NCBI GenBank assembly: GCA_030603035.1
Contig: JAUVYQ010000153.1
Span: 1 to 5,779 of the forward strand
DNA length: 5,779 bases
Origin: Phycisphaerae bacterium
GTDB taxonomy: Bacteria; Planctomycetota; Phycisphaerae; Sedimentisphaerales; SG8-4
Reading direction: 5' to 3'
The notes below the pieces were generated by a model. The model had not been told where the DNA came from. It saw nothing but the letters and a program-made list of their open reading frames with translations, and did not search any database. This document shows, in pieces, positions 1 through 5,521 of the stretch (the stretch's first letter is position 1; each line of letters begins with the position of its first letter). A program made the position numbers and the translations under genes.

Positions 1-48
1 TGTTTGAAATTCGAGGGTTTTTTGATTACAGTGTGTTTTCATTGTATT

Positions 49-111
49 GCTCCTTTTCTTTTTGTTAACTTGTTTTTTCTAAACAAGTTATACCAGAAAA
101 GGAGCTTTTTT
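49..111 (+). terminator. Nested long stem-loop followed by T-tract, upstream of the LamG-protein gene
   Basis: Two perfect inverted repeats are nested. The outer arms are GCTCCTTTTCT (49-59) and AGAAAAGGAGC (95-105), 11 bp. The inner arms are TAACTTGTTT (66-75) and AAACAAGTTA (81-90), 10 bp around a 5-base loop. Only short unpaired segments (60-65 and 91-94) separate the two stems. Six T follow directly (106-111), so on the + strand this has the form of an intrinsic terminator for a gene lying before the window, or a leader attenuator for the gene at 130. The right arm carries an AAGGAG ribosome-binding-like motif (99-104), and the left arm is its complement. No usable start lies at the right distance: GTG at 118 meets TGA at 124. 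The structure is certain; its role is inferred. Confidence 0.5.
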
Positions 112-129
112 CAACTGGTGCTGTGAGAA

Positions 130-2541
130 ATGCGGGCTAACCTCTACTGGTACGATACCACCGAAGACCACAACTGGTTCACGGCAGTCAACTGGGACCC
201 CAGTGGACCCCCCACCCTTAACGACCAGGCCATAATCAACTTTCTCCCCGGCCCGACTATCGCGAGCGAAGGCGCCGTGGCTTATGTTGTATATGTTGGA
301 TATGGTGGTAGCACCGGTGCCCTGACAGTGGACGGTGGAACCCTTATGACAAGCCCATGGGGGATTGCAGTGGGCGAAGGTGCGGGTACTGTAGGGACAT
401 TTAACATGAATAGTGGCACCGTAACTACCACTGACTTCATGCTGGGCTATGGAGGAACGGGCACCCTCAATATGACCGGCGGGACTATTATAGCCGAGGG
501 GACCGGGGACTGGGATGGGCTCTTCGTTGGAGGTGGTGGTACAGGTATAGGTCACCTGCATCTGGATGGTGGAACTATCACCACCACGTACCTACAGTAT
601 GCACGGCAGGGTGGTTCTGGCACGATAGACATCACTGCCGGGACGCTGATAATAGACGGCGATGTTACCGCTGCCATCGAGGGATATATCGACGACGGCT
701 GGATTACCGCCTATGGCGGCGCCGGCCAGCTTCTGTTGGATTTTGACACCACGAATACAGGCAAAACCACACTAACCGCCACTTTTGGGCCGGCGATAAA
801 TCCAAACCCGAAAGATGGGGCGACAGATGTGTGCCCCGAGGTGGTCCTTAGCTGGACGCCGGGCCCATATGCCGACAAACACGATGTGTACTTCGGCACC
901 GATGAAACGAAAGTGACCGATGCCAACAGCTTGGACCCGATGGGGCCGAGTGAGGTGTACAGGGCTCGCCAGGATGCTAACAGCTATACTATCCCCGAAG
1001 CCTTAGATTTGGGCAAGACTTACTACTGGCGGATAGATGAGGTCAATATGGCCGAGGAGCCCAACACGTGGCAAGGCAAGGTCTGGAGCTTTACGACTAT
1101 CGAATATCTTGTCGTGGACGATATGGAGTCCTACGGTGGTGGTTTTACCCCCGGTGAGCCGGGCAGCAAGATAGAGTTTACATGGAAAGACGGAGACGGC
1201 TGGAAGAAGCACGGCGCCCCCGTCGAGGGCAACGGCACCGGCTCGGTAATAGGCCACGCGGATTCACCCTTTGTTGAGACAGTGATTACGCACGGAGGCG
1301 GCCAGTCAATGCCGTATTATTACAACAACGGCGGTGGTGGGCGCATCCCCACAGCCTATTATTCAGAGGCCAGGGCAGAAACGGCTGATTTACCGATTGG
1401 TGGCTCGAATTGGGCCTCTGCCAGGGTATTATCGCTGTGGTTCTATGGCGACCCGAGCAATGATGCCAACGAGCAGATGTATGTGGCTCTGGTAGATGCA
1501 GGCGACAATATTGCAGTGGTGGAATACGACGGTGATATGAACGACATTAAGATTGAAGATTGGCAGGAGTGGCTTATCGCCCTGCAGGACTTCAATGACC
1601 AGGGCGTGAACCTCGCCGATGTCAACCATATTTATATCGGCTTCGGCAACAGGGACACTCCGACGATTGGTGGTTCAGGTCTGGTTTTCTTTGACGATAT
1701 AAGGTTGTATGCGGCCGGCTGCTATCTTTCGCTTCGTTCAGACGATTTCGCCAGAGTCGATTATGTCCAGGATTGCGTGATTGACTACAAAGAGCTTGAG
1801 ATAATGGCAGAGGACTGGCTGGCTGTGGCAGCAGCTCCTCCCGGCGACGCCAATCTTGTCGGCCACTGGAAGCTGGATGGCAACGCCGACGACAGCTCCG
1901 GCCATAACAATCACGGCACCCTCTACGGTGGCCCACAGTGGGTGGCCGGGAAAGTAGGAAGCGGTGCGCTCGATGTTGATGGAATCGATGATTATGTTGA
2001 CTGTGGGAACGACCCAAGTCTGCAAATAACCGGGACAGAGATAACCGTGGCAGCCTGGGTGAAAGCCAGGCCCGAGGTGTGGTGGAGTGGAATCGCCGGG
2101 AAAACTGCTTCTAATTGGGCCGACGGTTACGCACTGTTTCTTCACGATGACAACACCGTCAACTTCTACGTTGCCGACTGGAGAATAGCATCCGAATCGT
2201 TTACAGCAGATGACCAATGGCACCACGTTGCTGGAACATATGATGGTTCGAACGTGAGGATATGGGTAGACGGAGTCGAGGGAACCCCGTTCAGTTACAC
2301 TGGAAGTATAAGCGATTCAGCCAGTCCATTCGAGATTGGAAGAATAGCAACCCTAGATGTTTATACTGTTAATGGTACACTGGACGATGTCCGCATCTAC
2401 AACGTGGCGCTGTCGGAGTCTGAGATACTGGGCCTTGTGGGCCTTGCGTTGCAGAAGACTGACCTGTACGAGGACCTGAAGATTGACTTCAAGGACTATG
2501 CTATTCTGGCGGATAAGTGGCTGGATGAGCAACTCCAGTAA
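130..2541 (+). CDS. Large modular surface/exported protein: beta-repeats, Fn3-like, jelly-roll, LamG, dockerin-like motifs
   Basis: 803 residues, probably an extracellular or cell-surface protein binding polysaccharide or other surface ligands; the substrate is unknown. In order: five short beta-solenoid-like repeats of the form G-T-h-N-h-x-x-G-T (about residues 63-72, 89-98, 111-120, 141-150, 164-173), as in autotransporter/PEP-CTERM-type passenger regions; a fibronectin-III-like domain about 222-323 (LSWTPG, HDVYFGT, YYWRIDEV, WSFTT); a carbohydrate-binding-like jelly-roll about 326-533, starting VVDDMESYGG and ending FFDDIRLY; a dockerin-like half-motif 538-564 (DCVIDYKELEIMAEDWL); a LamG/concanavalin-like domain about 576-770 (LVGHWKLDG, WHHVAGTYDG, DDVRIYN); and a second dockerin-like half-motif 778-800 (DLKIDFKDYAILADKWL). 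No C-terminal sorting signal is seen. The start is doubtful. ATG 130 has only a weak GAG near it, the next residues (RANLYWYDTT) look like a mature N-terminus just after a signal peptidase site, no signal peptide is encoded, and TGA at 124-126 closes the frame upstream. The gene may have lost its 5' end or carry a frameshift. Domain calls are by eye; no enzyme active site is recognised. Confidence 0.85.
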   Translation: MRANLYWYDTTEDHNWFTAVNWDPSGPPTLNDQAIINFLPGPTIASEGAVAYVVYVGYGGSTGALTVDGGTLMTSPWGIAVGEGAGTVGTFNMNSGTVTTTDFMLGYGGTGTLNMTGGTIIAEGTGDWDGLFVGGGGTGIGHLHLDGGTITTTYLQYARQGGSGTIDITAGTLIIDGDVTAAIEGYIDDGWITAYGGAGQLLLDFDTTNTGKTTLTATFGPAINPNPKDGATDVCPEVVLSWTPGPYADKHDVYFGTDETKVTDANSLDPMGPSEVYRARQDANSYTIPEALDLGKTYYWRIDEVNMAEEPNTWQGKVWSFTTIEYLVVDDMESYGGGFTPGEPGSKIEFTWKDGDGWKKHGAPVEGNGTGSVIGHADSPFVETVITHGGGQSMPYYYNNGGGGRIPTAYYSEARAETADLPIGGSNWASARVLSLWFYGDPSNDANEQMYVALVDAGDNIAVVEYDGDMNDIKIEDWQEWLIALQDFNDQGVNLADVNHIYIGFGNRDTPTIGGSGLVFFDDIRLYAAGCYLSLRSDDFARVDYVQDCVIDYKELEIMAEDWLAVAAAPPGDANLVGHWKLDGNADDSSGHNNHGTLYGGPQWVAGKVGSGALDVDGIDDYVDCGNDPSLQITGTEITVAAWVKARPEVWWSGIAGKTASNWADGYALFLHDDNTVNFYVADWRIASESFTADDQWHHVAGTYDGSNVRIWVDGVEGTPFSYTGSISDSASPFEIGRIATLDVYTVNGTLDDVRIYNVALSESEILGLVGLALQKTDLYEDLKIDFKDYAILADKWLDEQLQ

Positions 2542-2556
2542 TCGGCGTTGAGACGA

Positions 2557-2636
2557 GGCTATTTAGACATAGCCAATGGTTTTGCACCAGTTCGGGGCCT
2601 ATACCGACTGATTCGGTATAGGCCCCGGTTGTTTTT
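2557..2636 (+). terminator. Intrinsic terminator of the LamG-protein gene
   Basis: A perfect 15-bp GC-rich stem (2593-2607 with 2613-2627, arms reading CGGGGCCTATACCGA and its complement) closes a 5-base loop CTGAT and is followed by TTGTTTTT (2629-2636). It lies about 50 bases after the stop codon. A smaller hairpin precedes it: GGCTAT (2557-2562) with ATAGCC (2569-2574). The stem and U-tract are typical of a rho-independent terminator. Confidence 0.9.
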
Positions 2637-2714
2637 GCCCGCAGTGATGTACCTGCTTGCGCAGCCACAAGCGCAGCAGGATAAATAATATCGATTCTCG
2701 ATTCCCGTATCCGG

Positions 2715-2847
2715 TATCGAGCATCGAGCATCGAGCATCGAGTATCGAGCATCGGGTATCGAGTATCGAGCATCGGGTATCGAGCATCGAGCATCGAGCA
2801 TCCAGCATCGAGCATCCAGCATCGAGCGACGAGCGACAAGCAACGAC
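2715..2847. repeat. Heptanucleotide tandem array, unit YATCGAG
   Basis: Sixteen 7-base units run in exact phase from 2715 to 2826. They are TATCGAG or CATCGAG, with CATCGGG at 2750 and 2771 and CATCCAG at 2799 and 2813. Three decayed units follow (CGACGAG, CGACAAG, CAACGAC) to 2847. Degenerate in-phase units such as TATCCGG (2708) precede the array. Open frames crossing it translate to heptad peptides (SIEHRAS on +, MLDARCS on -) only because of the repeat; I regard these as non-genes. Heptameric tandem repeats are known in cyanobacteria as STRR sequences, and this array belongs to the same kind of element by form. Confidence 0.95.
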
Positions 2848-3140
2848 CTAAAATCCGCGTCAATCCGCATAATCCGTGATTATTTTTGAATTTTGCACTG
2901 TAATTTTGCATTTTACATTCGCCTGTCAGAAGCGAATCTAACGATTTTAATCTTTAATTTTCCCTCCGCCCCTAATCTCCAATCTCTAATTCTCTAATCT
3001 CTCGTCCCTCGCCCAACACTATTTTTTACGTAATAGTTAATATATTTTTTCTCCGTGAAATCTGTGAAATCTGTGGCTGTTTTTCTTCGTGTCTTGGTGT
3101 CTTCGTGGCTATATTTCCCTCTGCGTTCTCCGCGGTGAAT
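2848..3140. repeat. Gene-free stretch made of successive short-period repeat modules
   Basis: No gene is seen here. The stretch is a chain of different short repeats: AATCCGCGTC/AATCCGCAT/AATCCGTGAT (2852-2880, period 9-10); AATTTTGCA twice (2889-2897, 2902-2910, period 13); TAATCTT/TAATTTT (2948-2961) and AATCTCC/AATCTCT/AATTCTCT/AATCTCT (2974-3002, period 7 with one 8-mer); TGAAATCTG twice (3056-3064, 3065-3073, period 9); CTTCGTGT/CTTGGTGT/CTTCGTGG (3085-3108, period 8); CTGCGTT-CTCCGCGG (3121-3135). Read on the minus strand, these resemble the 'cacgaagacaccaagacacg' and 'acagatttcacag' strings that I recall as dispersed in planctomycete and other environmental genomes (from memory, unchecked). 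Confidence 0.75.
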
Positions 3141-3160
3141 TCTTTTTATTCGTTTTCTTC

Positions 3161-3189
3161 TTGACTTTTGTTTGAATTTCTGTTAAAAT
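3161..3189 (+). promoter_or_regulatory. Sigma70-like promoter facing an untranslated stretch
   Basis: TTGACT (3161-3166), a 17-base spacer and TAAAAT (3184-3189) match the -35 and -10 consensus at five of six positions each with optimal spacing. A transcript would start near 3196-3198. No ribosome binding site followed by a credible gene lies within the next 150 bases, so the product may be an untranslated RNA or a long leader. It is the best promoter match I see on the plus strand. Confidence 0.6.
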
Positions 3190-3196
3190 ACCTGCA

Positions 3197-3350
3197 TGTT
3201 TGCACTTGTCCGCCATAGCCTTGTGCGACGGCGGAAGCAGACAAACGGTAAACCGCCAGTAGCTTGCCTCTTTCCCTGTGGGGGGCGCCAGATATAGCGG
3301 AGAACCGCACGTTTTCGTATCAGCAGATACACGCCAAATATCATTGTTCG
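3197..3350 (+). ncRNA. Possible structured untranslated RNA
   Basis: This stretch directly follows the promoter at 3161-3189 and differs from its surroundings: it is richer in GC and free of short-period repeats. Visible structure: an outer stem GTTTG (3198-3202) with CAAAC (3242-3246) enclosing TCCGCC (3209-3214) with GGCGGA (3230-3235), six unpaired bases on each side between the two helices; and a tight hairpin GCGG-AGAA-CCGC (3297-3308 region). There is also a G-run at 3279-3285. I compared it by eye with SRP RNA, 6S RNA, tmRNA, RNase P RNA and common riboswitches and found no convincing match. No terminator is evident at its 3' side, so the end is approximate. It may equally be a relic or a dispersed non-coding repeat. 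Confidence 0.25.
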
Positions 3351-3370
3351 TAAATGGTGAATAACCGTGA

Positions 3371-3434
3371 AATACGCAATACGCTATACGCTATACGCTA
3401 TTTTCTTCCACGCTTCACGCTATACGCTTCACGA
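3371..3434. repeat. Heptanucleotide tandem array, unit WATACGC
   Basis: Units are AATACGC (3371, 3378), TATACGC (3385, 3392), a decayed unit TATTTTC (3399), one extra base, then TCCACGC (3407), TTCACGC (3414), TATACGC (3421) and a partial TTCACG (3428). The period is seven. The 12-base string ATACGCAATACG (3372-3383) recurs in reverse complement at 5538-5549, so this array and the one near the other end of the window belong to one family in opposite orientation. The array lies inside an open frame (3354-3677) that I do not consider a gene in this part. Confidence 0.9.
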
Positions 3435-3482
3435 AATTGCCCTCTACATCTGTCGAGAACGCTCTACAAATCAGCTCTTTTT

Positions 3483-3677
3483 ATGCAAAACAAAGCCAAT
3501 TTGCTGGATGCTCAAATGAACATAAGCTCTGTTTTAACAAAGGATTATGAAAATAAACCACGCCTTCCGGCTCCGGGAAAACAAACCCAATCAAACCCAA
3601 TCCCCCCGCCCCCGTTTTTACCCCAAAAACTAACATTGCCGGCCCAAAAAAATATCGCAATTTTTGAGAAACTTTGA
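3483..3677 (+). repeat. KDYENK-type dispersed repeat with open reading frame (64 codons)
   Basis: From ATG 3483 the frame reads MQNKANLLDAQMNISSV followed by LTKDYENK, then a Pro/Gln-rich tail, ending at TGA 3675. The same open frame extends back to ATG 3354 through the heptamer array. The core is nearly identical to two units on the minus strand at 5557-5779: the 18 bases ctggatgctcaaatgaac and aacaaaggattatgaaa are shared exactly with the outer of these. The tail contains the repeated string AAACCCAATC (about 3583-3602). No ribosome binding site, signal peptide or known domain is visible. I recall similar short frames as frequent 'hypothetical proteins' in planctomycete MAGs. Whether it is translated is unknown; I treat it as a repeat whose frame has been kept. 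Confidence 0.7.
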
Positions 3678-3770
3678 ACCTCCGTTTGTTTTTAATCGAT
3701 AACAGTACTACCGCCCACACTTTATATAGAAGAAGAGCGCATTTTATGAGTCGGATATGGAGACGGTATA

Positions 3771-4571
3771 ATGCAAATTAGATACGCTGTTTCCACAATG
3801 GTATTCTGGTGGCGTGAGAACAACCTTTCCTTCGAGCAGGAGTGTCGATTTCTCAGCTCGCTGGGCTTCGGCGTGGAGTTATGGCCCAATATAAAAGGCC
3901 AGAACGAGTGCCGTTACGACAGGCGTAATTGGCCCAGGCTCGTCGACGCTACCAGGGATATGCTGGTCTCGATGCGTTCTCGCATCAATGGCCCCACATT
4001 AGAGCAGTGGAACGAGCAAATCGAGTGCGCCAAGCTGCTTGGTGCGAATATTGTGACCGATTTGCGAAATTTGGGTATTCGCGATGGCGCGGAGCTTGAC
4101 AATTGTGATTTTGCCGCCGAGGTGGTCAAGCTGGCCGAGCACAATGAGGTCAAATTGTGCCTCGAAACCGGCAGTTTGCAAACGCTAATGGACGTCGGTG
4201 AAAAATTTGGGTCCGTTTGGTATTGCCTCGACACCGGCTATGCCAATCTGGACCCGCAATTTGGCTTCAAGCGGTATGTGGATGATTTGGCCCAGAGGGT
4301 GGTGCATTTGCACCTGACCGATAATTATGGCCGAATAGACGACCACGAGCCGCCTGGCTTGCGGGGCGGCATACCACGTGAAGATTGGGAGTACCTATTG
4401 AGCGCTTTAAGCAAATACGGCAATGATGTAATTGGTTCGCTTGAGATGTGCCCCAGTATGCCGGCTGTGATGATACGCCAGGCCAGCGAGTTTTTGTTTG
4501 ATGAATTGAAATGGCCCAATCGACCCCAAAAACAGCCCGGCTATGCCAGCGTTGCCTATAATCCCGCCTGA
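3771..4571 (+). CDS. Sugar phosphate isomerase/epimerase family protein (xylose isomerase-like TIM barrel)
   Basis: 266 residues, a usual length for the AP-endonuclease-2/xylose-isomerase-like TIM-barrel family: cytoplasmic, metal-dependent ketose or aldose isomerases and epimerases. The expected divalent-metal ligands by family pattern are E132 (CLETG), D154 (YCLDTGYAN), H181 (HLHLTDN) and E225 (GSLEMCP). The loop after H181 has the usual DDH..PGLRGGIPREDW form, so the barrel is complete from the first strand (IRYAVSTMVFW) to the last. The residue after DTG is Tyr157, where relatives such as D-tagatose 3-epimerase have a substrate-contacting His (DTxH), so substrate choice may differ. Hydroxypyruvate isomerase, inosose dehydratase or a ketose epimerase are all possible; the reaction cannot be named. 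The start is firm: GGAG at 3759-3762 lies 8 bases upstream, and in-frame TGA at 3747 leaves no other start. A weak -10-like TATATA (3723-3728) lies upstream with no good -35. It appears to be a single-gene unit. Confidence 0.9.
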   Translation: MQIRYAVSTMVFWWRENNLSFEQECRFLSSLGFGVELWPNIKGQNECRYDRRNWPRLVDATRDMLVSMRSRINGPTLEQWNEQIECAKLLGANIVTDLRNLGIRDGAELDNCDFAAEVVKLAEHNEVKLCLETGSLQTLMDVGEKFGSVWYCLDTGYANLDPQFGFKRYVDDLAQRVVHLHLTDNYGRIDDHEPPGLRGGIPREDWEYLLSALSKYGNDVIGSLEMCPSMPAVMIRQASEFLFDELKWPNRPQKQPGYASVAYNPA

Positions 4572-4572
4572 G

Positions 4573-4591
4573 GTCCGGCATTTTGCCGGAC
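4573..4591. other. Short perfect hairpin just after the isomerase stop codon
   Basis: GTCCGGCA (4573-4580) and TGCCGGAC (4584-4591) form a perfect 8-bp stem with a 3-base loop, beginning two bases after the stop codon. No T-run follows, so by itself it is not an intrinsic terminator. It may protect the mRNA 3' end or assist termination further on. A weaker 5-bp hairpin CCTCA/TGAGG lies at 4613-4626. Confidence 0.5.
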
Positions 4592-4638
4592 AGAATCACA
4601 GCGCAGCCGCCTCCTCATTTGTGAGGTGGATAATTATA

Positions 4639-4678
4639 GAAAGGCTAAGGGTAAAAAGACACCCTTAGCCTTTTATTA
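4639..4678. terminator. Intrinsic terminator between convergent genes
   Basis: AAGGCTAAGGGT (4641-4652) pairs perfectly with ACCCTTAGCCTT (4661-4672) around an 8-base loop, extended by A4640-T4673 and a G-T wobble, and followed by TTTTATTA on the + strand. It lies about 70 bases after the isomerase stop. On the minus strand the stem is followed by TTTCTATAATTA, a weaker T-rich tail, so it may also end the lipoprotein transcript about 95 bases past that gene's stop. Confidence 0.85.
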
Positions 4679-4767
4679 CTTCGCCAGCCTGCAATTACCT
4701 CACGCCTGACAATGCCGCCCGCTTGCTGAGCGATTACTTTAGCGGTTATTTGTTTTGGGGCGTTTTC

Positions 4768-5178
4768 CTAAAACCCATATATTGGCTTTAGTTCTTCTTC
4801 GGTCGGCAGCGTGTTGTAATACTCGCCTCTGGGGCCGACATAGCCAACACCTTGCTTTCTTAGCAGTACCTGGCTGACAGAACCGTTGCTGTTGGTAATG
4901 TTGACCGTGACGGTGTTCATGTCCTGCCGGAGAGCGTCTATTTCAGCTTTTGTTTTTTTCTTGTCCCGTTCGCTGCCTATAATATAGCCGGCACCGCCGC
5001 CCACCGCTGCTCCTATCAATGTTGACTCCGTATCGCCGCCTATCGCCTGACCAGCACCGGCGCCGACCGCTGTACCGATAAGAGCGCCGGTTTGAGCATC
5101 GCTCTCACAGCCGGCAACAAATGCCAGACCCAGGCCTACGGCAACTGCCATTAAAATTAGTACCAAGTCTTTAGCCAT
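4768..5178 (-). CDS. Glycine-zipper lipoprotein (YMGG-like/OmpA-type Gly zipper)
   Basis: 136 residues. The N-terminus is a lipoprotein signal: M-A-K-D, a hydrophobic stretch 5-22, then lipobox V-A-G-C with the lipidated Cys at 24 and Glu at +2. Residues 31-68 are two glycine-zipper halves with GxxxG-type spacing (GALIGTAVGAGAGQAIGG and LIGAAVGGGAGYIIG), expected to form a membrane-associated helical hairpin. A short charged helix follows (about 70-88, rich in Lys and Asp). The C-terminal part, about 90-136, has VTVNITNSNGS, YVGPRGEYYNTLPTEEEL and ends IYGF. I recall this tail as recurring in planctomycete glycine-zipper proteins (from memory), but its function is unknown. The likely location is the outer membrane or periplasmic face; a structural or envelope-stress role would be a guess. 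The start is well supported by GGAGG (minus strand, 5185-5189) 6 bases before the ATG. The gene converges on the isomerase gene and has its own promoter. Confidence 0.9.
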   Translation of the reverse strand: MAKDLVLILMAVAVGLGLAFVAGCESDAQTGALIGTAVGAGAGQAIGGDTESTLIGAAVGGGAGYIIGSERDKKKTKAEIDALRQDMNTVTVNITNSNGSVSQVLLRKQGVGYVGPRGEYYNTLPTEEELKPIYGF

Positions 5179-5212
5179 TTTATACCTCCATTACCTTTCA
5201 TTTCTATACTAA

Positions 5213-5242
5213 AGTATGAAAACCAAATTTCCCTTAAGTCAA
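5213..5242 (-). promoter_or_regulatory. Promoter of the glycine-zipper lipoprotein gene
   Basis: On the minus strand TTGACT (5242-5237), an 18-base spacer and CATACT (5218-5213) form a sigma70-like promoter, five and four matches of six respectively. Transcription would begin near 5206, giving a short leader of about 28 bases that holds the GGAGG site. The -10 overlaps an inverted repeat ATACT-AA-AGTAT (5207-5218), which could be a regulator site or chance. Confidence 0.55.
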
Positions 5243-5311
5243 GCTTCTATGCTCATTTTACTATTATTTTTATTTGAACGAAATAGTCAAGCAAATAATC
5301 CTTTAAGCTCA

Positions 5312-5342
5312 AAAATATATCCCTTCGGGGGTCTCATATTTT
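5312..5342. other. Stem-loop with UUCG-type tetraloop in an otherwise empty stretch
   Basis: Outer arms AAAATAT (5312-5318) and ATATTTT (5336-5342) pair perfectly. Inside, CCC-TTCG-GGG (5321-5330) can form a stable tetraloop hairpin. On the minus strand the structure ends in ATATTTTT, so it could be a weak terminator in that direction. Otherwise I see nothing in 5243-5410 beyond AT-rich spacer. Confidence 0.35.
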
Positions 5343-5410
5343 ATCGGTTGTTCGGCTGTAATACCTTAAAGCAACTAAACTGAAGCCTAAACCGGCGGTT
5401 TTCGGCGTCG

Positions 5411-5478
5411 CCCGGCCGGAAAGTTCAAAGCACCCCCAGCTTTGCCGTCGAGGGGTGTGAAGTTTGTTTCCGGCGGGG
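5411..5478. repeat. 68-bp three-tier imperfect palindrome (REP-like or structured RNA)
   Basis: Outer arms CCCGGCCGGAAA (5411-5422) and TTTCCGGCGGGG (5467-5478) pair at 11 of 12 positions. Next TTCA (5424-5427) pairs with TGAA (5458-5461). The inner arms are CACCCC (5431-5436) and GGGGTG (5452-5457) around a 15-base loop. The GC-rich block stands out from the AT-rich flanks. No open reading frame, promoter or terminator tract belongs to it. It could be a REP-type extragenic palindrome or part of an RNA; I do not recognise the family. Confidence 0.55.
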
Positions 5479-5486
5479 TGGGAGTG

Positions 5487-5521
5487 GATTTGGGATTTCT
5501 GATTTAAGATTTCAGATTGGG
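5487..5521. repeat. Heptanucleotide tandem array, unit GATTTNN
   Basis: Five units in exact 7-base phase: GATTTGG (5487), GATTTCT (5494), GATTTAA (5501), GATTTCA (5508), GATTGGG (5515). The first four bases are constant and the last two or three vary. It abuts the next heptamer array with only three bases between. Confidence 0.85.

Noticed and set aside
22..50. Promoter TTGATT-N17-TATTGC before the large gene
   Set aside because: The match is weak at both boxes and the -10 runs into the palindrome; it is not distinguishable from chance in T-rich DNA.
88..2226. Several open frames on the minus strand inside the large plus-strand gene
   Set aside because: They lie wholly or mostly in the shadow of an 803-codon gene with clear domains, and show no ribosome binding sites or recognisable protein features.
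2715..2847. CRISPR array
   Set aside because: The units are 7 bases long with no spacers, and no cas gene is present.
2501..2911. Minus-strand frames with repeated MLDARCS-like peptides, and the plus-strand frame at 2657-2851
   Set aside because: The peptides are a direct product of the 7-base array, which repeats in every frame; the frames also run through the terminator of the upstream gene.
3197..3350. SRP RNA, 6S RNA, tmRNA or RNase P RNA
   Set aside because: The conserved cores of these RNAs (for example the SRP AGGTCCGGAAGG-type apical loop or RNase P GAGGAAAGTCC) are not present, and there are no matching closing ends.
3746..3781. 11-codon leader-like frame overlapping the isomerase start (MSRIWRRYNAN)
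   Set aside because: It has no ribosome binding site of its own, and neither its composition nor any attenuator structure suggests a leader peptide.
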